From: Saprospiraceae bacterium
GTDB taxonomy: Bacteria; Bacteroidota; Bacteroidia; Chitinophagales; Saprospiraceae
Direction of reading: 5' to 3'
DNA length: 64,000 nt
NCBI GenBank assembly: GCA_025055285.1
Contig: JANWXM010000006.1
Location: 62,001 to 126,000 of the forward strand
A program made the translations under genes and the position numbers. The notes beneath the pieces are model-generated. The model had not been told where the DNA came from, did no database searches, and saw only the letters and a program-made list of their open reading frames with translations. Positions within the stretch are counted from its first letter, which is position 1. Each line of letters starts with the position of its first letter. Positions 7,853 to 18,130 of the stretch are shown here, in pieces.

Positions 7853-9298
7853 TTAGTGCGGATAATTTTGGAGAAAATCGAACAACAAACGCACGCCTAC
7901 GCCTGTGCCATCCTTAGGACGATAGCCGTTTGGAGCGCGAAGGTACGCTGGGCCAGCAATATCTAAGTGCAACCATGGATAATCTGTAAAGTGTTGCAAA
8001 AACTTCCCTGCAGTAATCATGCCTGCAGGGCCATGTCCCATGTTTTTAAGGTCAGCGACATTACTCTTGAGGTCTTCGCCATATTCTTCCCAAAGAGGCA
8101 GTTCTACGAGGCGTTCATAAGTGCGCATACCGCTAGTTTCTAGAGCCTGTTTTATGAGAGGTTCAGCCGTACCCATGTAGCATATGGCGTGATGGCCCAA
8201 AGCGCGTACTGCAGCACCAGTAAGGGTAGCTATGTCGAGAACGAGTTCGGGATCATAACGCTTTGCATAGTGAAGTGCGTCAGCCAAGATAAGGCGCCCT
8301 TCAGCATCAGTATTTGTTACTTCGACGGTAGTACCCGAGTACATGCGAATGACATCGCCGGGCACAAGCGAACGGCTACCTACTTTATTATCGGTAATAG
8401 GAAGTAGGCCAATAAGATGTATTGGAAGGCGCGTTTGTGCCACTGCACAAAATATGCCTAGGACAGCAGCAGCACCGGCCATGTCGCACTTCATGATTTC
8501 CATGGCCTCTGGTGTTTTCAAACTTAATCCTCCGGTATCATAAACTATACCTTTGCCTACTAAAACGATTGGACGTTTGTTGCGCGGTAGGGTGGGTTTC
8601 CATTCCAAAATGCAAAACTGAGGCGGCATCTCGCTGGCTCGGCCAACAGCCAATAAGCCTCCCATCCCTAATTGTTGAATAGTTTCTGCTTCCAATGCTT
8701 GTGCGGAAAAGCCGTAGCGCTCAGCAGCAGCGCATACTGCCTCTACGAAACGGAGCGTATCTAAATGTGAATGGGGCTCGTTCACCAAATCGCGCGTTAA
8801 AAATACAGCCTCTATCAATGCATTAAGCGCGTGTACTGTTTCAGTGGGCGCTGCATCGCATATCCAATATATCCTTGAAGGCCAGGCTGCTCTCTTTTCC
8901 GGTTGCGAATAGTGACGGGTAAATTGATAAGTGCTCAGGACTAAACCCTCCAAAAAAGCCAGTGTAATGGCATGCGGGCAGTAACTTACAATGCCCACAG
9001 CGTCGAGTTTGTAGTGTCGGATATCGCGCAGCAATTGGCTTGCTGTCTGACGCGCTTTTTCCAGGCGCACTCCTTCGCTTGCTTCAATCGCTTCGTCGAG
9101 AAAGCAAACGAAGACGATGCGGTCAGTTTGTGGAAAGCAACAGCTGGTAACGCCGCGCTGCAATGCTTTCTTCAAAAAGAGATGTTCGTCGGGCTTTAGG
9201 TGGGCCGAGAGAAGCTCACTGTCAGATGGAAAGGCAAGAAGAACAATGTTTTCACAGTTTGAACAATCAGCGGTAGAAATCAAGCGTATGTAAGACAC
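7853..9298 (-). CDS. pepA: Leucyl aminopeptidase, M17 family
   Basis: A 481-residue cytosolic metallo-aminopeptidase. The M17 motifs are intact: GKGIVYDTGGLSLK with the active-site Lys and Asp, KCDMAGAA, and the signature NTDAEGRL holding metal ligands Asp and Glu. A C-terminal aromatic/Gly-rich substrate pocket is also present. The start is GTG, because no in-frame ATG lies near the expected N-terminus. A TACCTTTG promoter element lies 83 bases upstream, so it has its own promoter after the cyclase gene. Confidence 0.92.
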   Translation of the reverse strand: MSYIRLISTADCSNCENIVLLAFPSDSELLSAHLKPDEHLFLKKALQRGVTSCCFPQTDRIVFVCFLDEAIEASEGVRLEKARQTASQLLRDIRHYKLDAVGIVSYCPHAITLAFLEGLVLSTYQFTRHYSQPEKRAAWPSRIYWICDAAPTETVHALNALIEAVFLTRDLVNEPHSHLDTLRFVEAVCAAAERYGFSAQALEAETIQQLGMGGLLAVGRASEMPPQFCILEWKPTLPRNKRPIVLVGKGIVYDTGGLSLKTPEAMEIMKCDMAGAAAVLGIFCAVAQTRLPIHLIGLLPITDNKVGSRSLVPGDVIRMYSGTTVEVTNTDAEGRLILADALHYAKRYDPELVLDIATLTGAAVRALGHHAICYMGTAEPLIKQALETSGMRTYERLVELPLWEEYGEDLKSNVADLKNMGHGPAGMITAGKFLQHFTDYPWLHLDIAGPAYLRAPNGYRPKDGTGVGVRLLFDFLQNYPH

Positions 9299-9380
9299 GG
9301 AGAAACAATCAGTTAATTACCGAAGGGTAACACAAGATGGAGAACCAAAAGTGCGAGCAGTTCGTCTACTCACGCAGGCG

Positions 9381-9388
9381 CAAAGGTA
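9381..9388 (-). promoter_or_regulatory. -7 promoter element (TACCTTTG) for pepA
   Basis: Exact TAnnTTTG on the minus strand in the gap between the cyclase gene and pepA. Confidence 0.55.
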
Positions 9389-9439
9389 ACCTTTGCTAAA
9401 ACCATTCCAAAAAACAGCAAATAGAAGGCCAAAATGATT

Positions 9440-11830
9440 CTAAGGCGTCAGAGGTGCTTCTACAAAATACATATCTACTAATCCTTTATTGTGGACAGCT
9501 TTTTTACCTCGATAAGTGCAGCGGAAATGATGGCGAATGGCCTCATATGTGGCTCCTGAGATGTTGATATGCCCGGGTTCTCCAAGGGTTTCGAGGCGAG
9601 AAGCAAGGTTGACGGCATCGCCCCAGATGTCGTAGGCGAATTTGTTTTTGCCGATTACCCCTGCAATTACCGGACCTGTGTGAATGCCTACGCGCATTTC
9701 GCGGAAAATAGCCCTAGGGTTGGTCTGATTGCGCTGTTCCAACCAGGCCATCATTTCTAAAGCAGCGCGAACGGCATCTAGAGGATGAGTTTCGTTAGGA
9801 ACAGGCAAACCGCCTACACACATGTAGGCATCGCCAATGGTTTTGATTTTTTCTAGGCCATAGCGCTCGCAAATTTCATCGAAACCTAGAAAACACTCGT
9901 TCAACTCATCAATAAGTTGCTCTGGGCTCAGCTTTGCCGACAGGCTGGTGAAGTTGAGGAAATCAGTAAACACCACTGTAGCGCTCGGGTAAAAGCGAGG
10001 TGTGGCATAGCCATGGGTGCGCAATTCGTTGGCTACTTCTGCAGGGAGAATATTAAGCAACAGCTGGTCGCTCTTGCGGCGCTCTTCCTCGATCTGCATC
10101 TTTTGGCGTTCAATTTCGCGGTTTTGGGCGCTCAATCGCCGGCTAGCTTGTCGCGCTAAGAACCAGCCTACAGTTAGCAGGGCGAGGAGTAAGAGCCCTG
10201 AACTGCCTACAGTGTATACGAATCGGCGAAAGGAGGCTTGCTCGCGCTGCTGGAAAAGTTGGTCTAAACGCAATTGCTCCATGCGGGCGCTGTCAGCCTG
10301 ACGCTGGGCGAGCGCAATTTGTTCTTGCTGTTTGAGCAGAGCAATAATGCGCTCTTTCCTTTCTGCCTCTAAGCGCTGTGCAGCTAATTGGAGTTCGTTG
10401 CGCGCTTTTAGGGCCAATAAAGTTTGTTCGCGCAAGCGGATGCGGTCGGTTTCGCGTTGGGCCAACAGCAATTGAACCTCCTTTTCTTGGCGCTGCCGTT
10501 CTAGTTCAAGGTTCTCGTTTTGTAAACGTAAACGATCCTGTTCGTATCGGGCATTTTGCAGTTCTAGCTCGCGAATATTCTGACGGATAAGGAGGTATTT
10601 GATCTGGTTTTCGGCGGCATGGAGCAAGGCGCGTTGTTGCTCTAGGCGCTGTTGGCGCTCTTGTTCTCGACGGCGCAACTCGTCGTTGAGCCGCAAGTAT
10701 TCCTGATACGCGTGATAGGCCTTGTCGTATTCGTACAGCTGATAGTAAATATCTGCTGCGGAGCGATAGATTTTGGCTAGTAGGTCATATTGCTGGGTGC
10801 TCGAGGCTAGTGGCATCGCTTCGTTGTTGTAGTTTAGAGCGTGCTGAGCATCGCGGTTGCTCAAATAGATAGTTGCTATAAGGTGTTTGAGCGAGGCTAA
10901 GGCGCCTCGGTTGCCTTGCTCTTCCAACAGTCGAGTAGCCTTTTGAAGATACTCTAGGCCTTCGCGGGTTCGGCCAGTATTGTGAAGCGCTACTCCCATG
11001 TTGGTGTAGATCGCGCTGAGGTGATTACACGTCGTCCATTGGCAATGGAGTTCAGCCTTTTGAAAGTAAGTTATTGCGCGCTCGTAGTCGTTGAGGAGGG
11101 CATACTGTTTACCTAAGTTGTTGTACATGACGGAGCGGAGCATCGGCCCGCCGTGGCGTTCGACGACCTCTTCGATGGCCAAATAGTAAAAAAGCCCTTT
11201 ACTCAAATTGCCTTCGCTGTTGTAGGCTGCTGCTAGTTTTTGATAAACTTGAAGGAGTTCTGAATACTTGCCCTGCGCTTTGAAATGATTAATCAAGGTT
11301 TTGTATGTTGCTTCAGCACTATCGTAGTGCATGTTTTGCAAGAAAGCATCGCCAATTTTCTCGATTAATTGTTCGTTAGCAGGAGCCAGTTGCAGCGCTT
11401 GACGGTAATATCGTCGAGCATTGGGATAATCCTTTTCTTGGAAGAAGATATCGCCAATACTCGTATAAACCTCCTGTAATGCTCGTCTGTTGGACACGAG
11501 AGAGGGTGTGCGTTCGGTAGGAGTAAGTTTTTCTTCAGCCTCTAGGAGGAACTGGAGCGCTTCTTCAGGGTGGCCATGGCGGGCACGTACTTGGCCCATG
11601 ATCAGGTAAGCGCGCGCCATTCCGCCGTCGAAGCGCAAATCGCGAGCAATCGTCAGGGCCAGTTCAGCCATTTGGTACCGTTCGGCGTCGGAACGCGCCT
11701 GAGTAGCTTGGTCGAGCAACTCCTCTACCTGAGCGACAGAGTATTCTATATCGTCAAGGACTTGAGCTGCCAAGGGCAGGCGTGTACATAAAACCAAAAT
11801 GAGCAAGGGAGCGAAAGCACGAATACGCAT
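9440..11830 (-). CDS. TPR sensor - coiled coil - class III adenylate cyclase, membrane anchored
   Basis: A 796-residue protein. A signal peptide (residues 1-22, ending LAAQ) is followed by about nine tetratricopeptide repeats to about residue 400, a long Gln/Arg/Glu-rich coiled coil (about 400-560), one membrane helix (TVGSSGLLLLALLTVGWFLA), a second short coiled coil, and a C-terminal class III cyclase domain. The catalytic set is visible: metal Asp in FTDFLNF, Lys and Asp in KIKTIGDAY, and the YDIWGDAVNLASR segment with the transition-state Asn and Arg. These favour ATP as substrate. The layout, with exported TPRs and a cytosolic cyclase, suggests an outside-sensing receptor making cAMP. 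The ligand is unknown. Confidence 0.88.
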   Translation of the reverse strand: MRIRAFAPLLILVLCTRLPLAAQVLDDIEYSVAQVEELLDQATQARSDAERYQMAELALTIARDLRFDGGMARAYLIMGQVRARHGHPEEALQFLLEAEEKLTPTERTPSLVSNRRALQEVYTSIGDIFFQEKDYPNARRYYRQALQLAPANEQLIEKIGDAFLQNMHYDSAEATYKTLINHFKAQGKYSELLQVYQKLAAAYNSEGNLSKGLFYYLAIEEVVERHGGPMLRSVMYNNLGKQYALLNDYERAITYFQKAELHCQWTTCNHLSAIYTNMGVALHNTGRTREGLEYLQKATRLLEEQGNRGALASLKHLIATIYLSNRDAQHALNYNNEAMPLASSTQQYDLLAKIYRSAADIYYQLYEYDKAYHAYQEYLRLNDELRRREQERQQRLEQQRALLHAAENQIKYLLIRQNIRELELQNARYEQDRLRLQNENLELERQRQEKEVQLLLAQRETDRIRLREQTLLALKARNELQLAAQRLEAERKERIIALLKQQEQIALAQRQADSARMEQLRLDQLFQQREQASFRRFVYTVGSSGLLLLALLTVGWFLARQASRRLSAQNREIERQKMQIEEERRKSDQLLLNILPAEVANELRTHGYATPRFYPSATVVFTDFLNFTSLSAKLSPEQLIDELNECFLGFDEICERYGLEKIKTIGDAYMCVGGLPVPNETHPLDAVRAALEMMAWLEQRNQTNPRAIFREMRVGIHTGPVIAGVIGKNKFAYDIWGDAVNLASRLETLGEPGHINISGATYEAIRHHFRCTYRGKKAVHNKGLVDMYFVEAPLTP

Positions 11831-11843
11831 AGTACCTAAACAA

Positions 11844-11851
11844 CAAAGGTA
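11844..11851 (-). promoter_or_regulatory. -7 promoter element (TACCTTTG) for the cyclase gene
   Basis: Exact TAnnTTTG on the minus strand, 14 bases before the ATG at 11830, so the leader would be nearly absent. Confidence 0.55.
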
Positions 11852-11869
11852 TGCTTTCGACCCGTCATT

Positions 11870-14689
11870 CTACGGGAAGCGAATATGTGGAATAGCCTGC
11901 CGACCGATGTAGTCGCCCAACATGCGATAGGCCTCAAACTGGCGCTCGTCAAAATAATGGTCACTTGTGCTCTCATGAGGAAAATCCGGACGAAGCCGTG
12001 CATAATTTAACACGTACACAGGAATAGGCTCGCCCTCTTGGGTTTGTGCTAAAGAAGACTTAAGGTATACCAACTGGCCTTCCATTGCTGGCCCGTTTCG
12101 ACTAGCAGGGTATTTAATTCGACCAATCGCTACACAAGAGGCACTAGTAGGCTCTACATCCAACTTTCTAGGGATGAGCGGTCTTAGGTCTATTTCAATC
12201 TCGATATCATATATAGATTTTGCTAAACGAACCGCTTGGCCTAGGGAAGCAAAGGTAAATGAAGCATCTTCTTCAAAATCTCCTACTACAATGGTGCGGC
12301 AACGCCGCTGAAGTAGAGGTAAAAGACCGAGATTATCGCCTGTATGCCCGCCATCCGATACGTATACTTTGCGCGTTCTGGCGTCAAGTTCTCCGGTCAT
12401 CTCGCGTAGGAGGTAGGACAACCAGAATGGATAACGCCTTAGCCGCTGGCGGATGTGCTCGATGAATGGGTGTCGTGCGATAATGCCTTCTTTGCGGAGT
12501 TGTTCCTCTATTACCTCTTTATGCAGATACCAAGGGTTGTCAATCCAATAGCCCGTTCGCAAGTTCAGAAGGGTGAGGTAGAAATTAGAGGCAGCAAAAC
12601 TCATGTAACCTCTTCCTCCGCTGACCACAGCGGCCGAAATGGTCATCGCTGTACTCAGCTTTGTACCGCCACCTCGATACCTGTCTGTTCGGTAATAACC
12701 CGTTGTACGCGAGCCAATAAAATATTTAGAGAAAATGAAATGGTCGCTTTTTTGGCTCTTTTGTGCCAGGTCTTCTGTGCCTTGAAGGTTTAGGGCAGCC
12801 ACGATGATGTGGTAGGGAGCCTTTCCGTTGCCGTCTCCCAAATTGGCTAGTCTTAGGTTCTCATGATTGCGCAGCGTTACGTCAAAGAGCCCCTTTGGAT
12901 GTACGCTCGAGGTTGCACCTTCTCCGACTCTGATTTGGGTCTCATGGCGCTGGACGCGCCCTTCTGTACGCAGAAATGCCTCCGTCAACCGATCGCGGTA
13001 AAAATAATGAAGCGAGATGTCGTTAGAATTTGCTGCAAAACCCAGCAACACAAGTAATCCGCCAAAAATCAAGAGCATCCAACTGGCCACCCAGAGCCGT
13101 TCGGCATCTTCTTTTACCCACATTTCTTCCAGGCGGAAAAGCATAGCAGATACCCAGGCTAATGCCAACCCGATCAACAAGAAGATAGATAGATTGAGTA
13201 AAGGCTTCTTTATCGTCCGGAGCACTTTCTCCCAGAGACCGCTGATACCAGTCTTGCTAGCGAGAGTTTGGGCCGTAAAATAGTACGCCGTTGCTACGGG
13301 CACGAATGAAATTAATAAACGCGCCAATAAGCCGTGTTCACCAAAAAGCAAAATAATGCCCAATGGAAACAACAAAGAGAGGACTAACCCCATGAATGCT
13401 GTACCCTGAATGCCCGTGTAAAAAGAGCGGTAGAGTCGACCTGCCACTTTTTCTGAGGCATTATTTACAAAAAACAGCGAAGTTGTCGCTAGGGCGACGA
13501 TAAGCAAACCGCTCGCAAACGCCGCAGGCAGGGCCATCATGACGAAGTAAGTGTGTTCTTCGGCTCTCCAGTAGCCCAATTGCGAAAGCGCAATGGCCGT
13601 TAAGTAGGACAATCCTGGTCCTAAGAGGTACGCTAGTCCTAAAAAATTTCGCTCAAAAGCCTTGGCTACAAATTGAAATATGTTTTGGCCACCAGGCCGG
13701 TCGTAGTACCGGTCTGTATCCCGACGCTTATATCGCGCCTCTTCGTTTTCCATCCGTGCTATGCGCTCAGGGAGCCGGCGTGAAAAAAGCACTGCTATCC
13801 AAGCGGATAACCCTCCGAGTGCAAAAAACAAACAAACCAGTGGCCAACTCTTCTGCGCAGCATGGCCGATTAGGTATAGCTGAGGCCACAAATGCCAGGA
13901 AAACCAACGGCTGATTCGCTCACTCATGGATAAGTTTTCCCATAACCTACTGGAAACCAGATAGTTATATGGGATAGGTGCGTGTGGATGATGCGCGTTA
14001 TAGAAAGGTGCTGGATGTTGAAGTGTCTCAATAAAAAGTCCTTTTGACAGAGCAGCGAACAGCACATGGTGGATTAGTACGACGACGGCAAGCAGGAGCA
14101 GAAAGAGCACCATGTGTATGATCAGCCCTGAGATGAGGGCTCCCACTGCTCGGCTGACATCCCAGCTGAAGAAACTGCGCCGAGGTGTTAGATATTCTCC
14201 ATAGCGGCGCAAGTGAAGCAGCTGATGCTTAGATGTCAAGCGCGTGCTCTCTAGCGGCTCGTATTCGTAGTCTATTTTCGGCGAAAGTGGGCAATTTTCC
14301 TCGTCTAGGCCTGCTTCCTCTGGTTTGTAGCGCTCGTTGTCGTTGAGCGGTGGACCATACTTCCTTACGTTATTGGGCTCTTGGCTCAATAGCGACGACA
14401 GACACGCGCCAATATAACCGCCGCCTGAAACGGTGCTCATGTAATCGAACCGTTTCAAGATACCAGCCCGAATGAAGGCTTGAAGCATGCCTAAGCCCAA
14501 AGTAGCTGATCGAATACCTCCTCCTGAGATGGCCAGTCCAACGATGTTATCGTCTGTAAGGGGTGGAAGCTTATTCAGCTCACGGCGCTTCTTTAGATAA
14601 CGTTCGCGTTCTACTGTAATAACCTGGAACGTGCGTTCAACATATTCCGGTGGGTCGTGAGGGTCAAACGATGCAGCCATTGAGTCCAT
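11870..14689 (-). CDS. Membrane-embedded patatin-like phospholipase
   Basis: A 939-residue protein. The patatin oxyanion glycines are in SGGGIRSA (about residues 55-62), the nucleophile Ser88 in STVSGGGYIG (GxSxG), and the catalytic Asp in SDGGHTGDNLG towards the C-terminus, so the Ser-Asp dyad is complete. Between the two halves lie several hydrophobic helices (about residues 185-560), which divide the hydrolase fold. Patatins hydrolyse acyl esters of phospholipids. This long form, with a membrane insert, resembles a group seen in environmental Bacteroidota and Proteobacteria. No adjacent partner explains its role; it lies beside a fatty acid hydroxylase, so lipid remodelling is a reasonable inference. 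Confidence 0.85.
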   Translation of the reverse strand: MDSMAASFDPHDPPEYVERTFQVITVERERYLKKRRELNKLPPLTDDNIVGLAISGGGIRSATLGLGMLQAFIRAGILKRFDYMSTVSGGGYIGACLSSLLSQEPNNVRKYGPPLNDNERYKPEEAGLDEENCPLSPKIDYEYEPLESTRLTSKHQLLHLRRYGEYLTPRRSFFSWDVSRAVGALISGLIIHMVLFLLLLAVVVLIHHVLFAALSKGLFIETLQHPAPFYNAHHPHAPIPYNYLVSSRLWENLSMSERISRWFSWHLWPQLYLIGHAAQKSWPLVCLFFALGGLSAWIAVLFSRRLPERIARMENEEARYKRRDTDRYYDRPGGQNIFQFVAKAFERNFLGLAYLLGPGLSYLTAIALSQLGYWRAEEHTYFVMMALPAAFASGLLIVALATTSLFFVNNASEKVAGRLYRSFYTGIQGTAFMGLVLSLLFPLGIILLFGEHGLLARLLISFVPVATAYYFTAQTLASKTGISGLWEKVLRTIKKPLLNLSIFLLIGLALAWVSAMLFRLEEMWVKEDAERLWVASWMLLIFGGLLVLLGFAANSNDISLHYFYRDRLTEAFLRTEGRVQRHETQIRVGEGATSSVHPKGLFDVTLRNHENLRLANLGDGNGKAPYHIIVAALNLQGTEDLAQKSQKSDHFIFSKYFIGSRTTGYYRTDRYRGGGTKLSTAMTISAAVVSGGRGYMSFAASNFYLTLLNLRTGYWIDNPWYLHKEVIEEQLRKEGIIARHPFIEHIRQRLRRYPFWLSYLLREMTGELDARTRKVYVSDGGHTGDNLGLLPLLQRRCRTIVVGDFEEDASFTFASLGQAVRLAKSIYDIEIEIDLRPLIPRKLDVEPTSASCVAIGRIKYPASRNGPAMEGQLVYLKSSLAQTQEGEPIPVYVLNYARLRPDFPHESTSDHYFDERQFEAYRMLGDYIGRQAIPHIRFP

Positions 14690-14765
14690 CGCTAGGGAAA
14701 ATATAGGGTTTTAGGTGAATGAAAATCGCCAAAGGGTTCCCGCGAGGCTGAGGCCAACTAGAGGT

Positions 14766-15443
14766 TTAAAGATATCGCTCTGCATCCTCTACTACCACAC
14801 GGAGGTTTTCGCGTTTTTTCCGGCTGGGTACGGTGCCGAAAACATAATCCCATAGCGGCGAAGAGACACCAAACATAACGTCATCTTGACTGTAATGGTG
14901 AATGGCGTGATTGATCCACAACACCCTCAATGCATGTTTCGGCATCTTGAAGATATGGACGCAATAGTGCACCACCAAGTATAACGCATAACCCACCATG
15001 AATCCTGCCAAGAAAGAGAACGCGTATTGGCCCATTAAGAGCCGAAAAAGACCCAGCAAAACCGTGCCAATAACCACACTTAAAACGGGTGGCATTGCTA
15101 AACGGCTCTTATCCTTCGGATAAGCGTGATGTACCCCGTGCATCGTCCACTGAAACTTGCGCCGCCTCTCAGTGGTTGGTTCGATATGGTAGACATAACG
15201 GTGAACTAAATACTCCACCAACGTGAAGAACAGCATGCCACCTATGAAAAGACCCGCTATCTGAAGGTTGCTAAGTGCGGTAGCCTTCTTCGTCCACCAA
15301 ATCAGCCCAGCGGCATACAAGAAAAATAGGGTTACCGGAACGGCAATGTGTGTGCGCGTAAGGCGATCTAGGAAATCGTTGTTGAATAGTCTGACTGAGA
15401 CATTTTCATCGGAAATAAATGACTTCTGTTTGCTGTCTTTCAT
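14766..15443 (-). CDS. Fatty acid hydroxylase superfamily protein (FA2H/Scs7-like)
   Basis: A 225-residue membrane di-iron enzyme with four or so hydrophobic helices and all the histidine boxes: HRYVYH, HGVHH, HYCVHIF and NHAIHH. Family members add a 2-hydroxyl group to fatty acyl chains, including those of sphingolipids. Many Bacteroidota make sphingolipids, which makes that substrate attractive though unproven. It is preceded by a TAACTTTG promoter element and followed after a short gap by the patatin gene in the same direction. Confidence 0.87.
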   Translation of the reverse strand: MKDSKQKSFISDENVSVRLFNNDFLDRLTRTHIAVPVTLFFLYAAGLIWWTKKATALSNLQIAGLFIGGMLFFTLVEYLVHRYVYHIEPTTERRRKFQWTMHGVHHAYPKDKSRLAMPPVLSVVIGTVLLGLFRLLMGQYAFSFLAGFMVGYALYLVVHYCVHIFKMPKHALRVLWINHAIHHYSQDDVMFGVSSPLWDYVFGTVPSRKKRENLRVVVEDAERYL

Positions 15444-15489
15444 AGCAGTAGCTTTGGTAATGCGTTTGGTTCTATTTAAATGGCAGTCA

Positions 15490-15497
15490 CAAAGTTA
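15490..15497 (-). promoter_or_regulatory. -7 promoter element (TAACTTTG) for the fatty acid hydroxylase gene
   Basis: Exact TAnnTTTG on the minus strand, 47 bases before the start codon. Confidence 0.5.
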
Positions 15498-16120
15498 AAA
15501 CTCCTTTCGAATTTCATCTTAATACAGAACGTATTACAATGCCCAAGAAAAATTTCAGCAGATAGAACGCGAACAAGGCGCGGCGAGGCACAAAAGTGTT
15601 GTGCAAATGAAATGAGAAGCGCCTTCAAATCTCTTAAGTAGTAAGCAGCTGTCGATTTTCTTCAGTTGTTTCGGTGCAAGGCTTTCAGTATTGCGCGGTG
15701 TCGCTCGCTCTTAGCTTCAAATATTCCATCTTTTGCTTTGAGAGGCGAAAGGTAGATGCAAGCGGGCTTCAGCAAGGGTGATTAATGAGCCTTTTGCGGA
15801 GGAGGCATTGCATGAATTGAGATATCGCCGTGCCTAGAAATGCCGATGCTAGAACCGCATACATGTCCTCACAGCTTCCATTTGCTATACATCTGGAAAA
15901 GATCAGCTCGGTATTTCATTGTAAATTTAAGTTTGATGATTTCTCAAATTATCAAAATATATTATTGAATTATAGCGCTAAAACGCGCTTGAAATTATCG
16001 GCTTTTAAAGGCACGTGCATGAGGGCCTAAATGGTCACCTTGAACCAGACAAAGTGTCCACCTGTTTACTACTGGCCTTAGTAAGGCTTATCTAGCGTAC
16101 TTTAGCGCAAAAATGGAAAT
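15498..16120. other. Intergenic region without recognised gene
   Basis: About 620 bases between the divergent hydroxylase and lipoyl synthase genes. A 66-codon open frame (15830-16030) has no signal, domain or good codon context. The part around 15900-15980 is distinctly AT-rich and may hold the lipA promoter, but no exact TAnnTTTG was found. Nothing else could be supported. Confidence 0.5.
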
Positions 16121-16999
16121 ATGCACGAGCTTCCCGTAGTCAACGAGCCCTCCTTTACGCATGCTAGGCGCCCAGAATGGCTTAAAGTGCGCCTGCCTAT
16201 GGGGGAGAATTACCGAATGGTTCGCCGCATTGTGGACGAATTCCGACTTCACACCATTTGCCAGAGCGGTAATTGCCCTAACATGGGCGAGTGCTGGGGA
16301 GCAGGGACGGCGACATTCATGATTCTAGGCAACGTATGTACGCGTTCGTGTTCGTTTTGCGCTGTTAAAACTGGCCGTCCTACTGAATACGATGAGGATG
16401 AACCGCGCCGGGTAGCCGAGGCTATTTGGCTTATGGGCGTCAAGCACGCCGTTATCACCTCTGTTAATCGAGACGAATTGAAAGACCGAGGAGCCGAAAT
16501 CTGGTACCGCACCGTGCGCGCTGTAAAAGAGCGCTGTCCAGCGACGACCGTTGAAACACTTATCCCGGACACAAAGGGCAACTGGGAAGCACTTGAACGA
16601 ATGATTAGCGCTGGACAAGAGGTGGTTAGCCACAACATGGAAACTGTTCGCAGCCTCTATCGGAAAGTACGCCCACAGGCCAAATACGAGCGCAGTTTGG
16701 AGCAAATACGCCGTATAAAAGCTTACGGAAAGCGCACCAAAAGCGGGATCATGGTTGGCTTAGGCGAGACCAAAGAAGAGGTTTTCCGCCTGATGGATGA
16801 CTTGTTAGAAAACGGTTGCGACATTTTGACCATAGGCCAATACTTGCAGCCCACGAAGATGCACCTTGAAGTAGTGGAGTTTGTCCATCCTGATGTTTTT
16901 GCGGAGTATAAGGAAGTTGGGCTAGCTAAAGGTTTCAAGTACGTGGAGAGTGGGCCGCTTGTGCGCTCGAGCTACCATGCTGAGCGGCACGTGTTCTGA
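16121..16999 (+). CDS. lipA: Lipoyl synthase
   Basis: A 292-residue radical SAM enzyme. It has both clusters: the auxiliary Cys set in [13 protein letters not shown] and the radical [11 protein letters not shown]. It also has the C-terminal RSSYHAE that supplies the serine ligand typical of LipA. It inserts two sulfurs into octanoyl groups on E2 and GcvH proteins. No lipB is adjacent. The next gene, a TIGR01777-type epimerase, follows 26 bases later on the same strand and may share its transcript. Confidence 0.97.
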   Translation: MHELPVVNEPSFTHARRPEWLKVRLPMGENYRMVRRIVDEFRLHTICQSGNCPNMGECWGAGTATFMILGNVCTRSCSFCAVKTGRPTEYDEDEPRRVAEAIWLMGVKHAVITSVNRDELKDRGAEIWYRTVRAVKERCPATTVETLIPDTKGNWEALERMISAGQEVVSHNMETVRSLYRKVRPQAKYERSLEQIRRIKAYGKRTKSGIMVGLGETKEEVFRLMDDLLENGCDILTIGQYLQPTKMHLEVVEFVHPDVFAEYKEVGLAKGFKYVESGPLVRSSYHAERHVF

Positions 17000-17025
17000 T
17001 AGACCATACGCTCAGGGAGTTATTC

Positions 17026-17928
17026 ATGGAAAAGACTGTCTTGATTGCTGGCGGCAGCGGTTTTATTGGCTCTCGTCTGGTTGAGATGCTAGAGGAGAAA
17101 GGTTATTCCACGCGCATCCTTACCCGCATGCCGCGGGCTGTAAACCACTATGAGTGGGATCCTCTTGCTGGCCGAATTGACGATAAGGCCGTAGTGGGTG
17201 CCAATGTGGTTATCAATTTAGCGGGCGCTGGCATTGCCGATAAGCGTTGGACTCCCGAGCGCAAACGACTCATTGTTGCTAGCCGAGTAGAAAGTGCACG
17301 CGTGCTACGCGAAGCTTTCCAGAGGCTTTCGTATCAGCCAGAGGCCTACCTTGCTGCCTCCGCCATTGGCTACTACGGCAATTCAGGAGAGCGCTGGATG
17401 ACGGAAAACGATCCGCCTGCTGATCAGAGTTTTTTGAGTGCCTCTACTGTCGAATGGGAGCGCGCTACAGAAACCATCGGCGCTTTAGGTATTCGCACAG
17501 CTGTTTTTCGCATCGGCATTGTCCTTGAGCGCTCGGGTGGCGCCCTACGCGAAATCGCCCGCCCTTTGAAGTTTGGCCTGGGCGCTTACTTTGCTGATGG
17601 GCAAGCGTGGTATTCCTGGATTCATCGCGACGACGTATGCCGCATGTTTCTATGGGCTATGAGATACTCCTCCGTGGAGGGCATTTACAATGCTGTTGCT
17701 CCTCATCCTGTCCGCAATCGCGAACTTGTACACGCCACTGCTCGTGCCATGAAGCGGTGGACCGTTCACGTCCCTGTGCCTGCTTTTGCTTTACGCCTTA
17801 TGTTGGGTGAAATGGCTACGGTTGTGCTTCACAGTACCCGTGTATCAGCGGCGAAAATTCAGCAGACAGGCTTTACTTTTCAATATCCGCACTTAGAGGA
17901 GGCCCTTGCCCATATTTTTAGGTCGTAG
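17026..17928 (+). CDS. TIGR01777/YfcH-family SDR epimerase
   Basis: A 300-residue atypical SDR. The nucleotide-binding GGSGFIGSRL is near the start, followed by the family signatures NLAGAGIADKRWT and SAIGYYG, and a C-terminal domain of the DUF1731 type ending the protein. Members are NADP-binding proteins of unknown reaction, widespread beside housekeeping genes. Length and motifs are complete. It follows lipA closely. Confidence 0.87.
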   Translation: MEKTVLIAGGSGFIGSRLVEMLEEKGYSTRILTRMPRAVNHYEWDPLAGRIDDKAVVGANVVINLAGAGIADKRWTPERKRLIVASRVESARVLREAFQRLSYQPEAYLAASAIGYYGNSGERWMTENDPPADQSFLSASTVEWERATETIGALGIRTAVFRIGIVLERSGGALREIARPLKFGLGAYFADGQAWYSWIHRDDVCRMFLWAMRYSSVEGIYNAVAPHPVRNRELVHATARAMKRWTVHVPVPAFALRLMLGEMATVVLHSTRVSAAKIQQTGFTFQYPHLEEALAHIFRS

Positions 17929-18130
17929 GCACATAAGGTGTCGAGAGGCTGTAATGCTGCAGTGTAGGGTTGCCTAGGAGGATAGAAGCCGTTTTTCGCC
18001 TTCCCCGTGTCTGTCCTCAGAGCATCGCCACTTTTTTACTTTAAGCTCAAAACCTCCTCTTCTGGAAAGAGATAGTGTATCTCCCTAACAGCTGAACGTA
18101 AAACGCCCCAGCTTTTCGAATACAGCCTAG

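Noticed and set aside
9381-9398. An apparent palindrome CAAAGGTAACCTTTG near pepA, considered as an operator.
   Set aside because: Half of it is the TACCTTTG promoter element. The symmetric copy is not an exact TAnnTTTG on the plus strand, and no plus-strand gene follows.
15830-16030. A 66-codon open frame upstream of lipA.
   Set aside because: It has no domain, no signal, no promoter element and AT-biased content unlike neighbouring genes.
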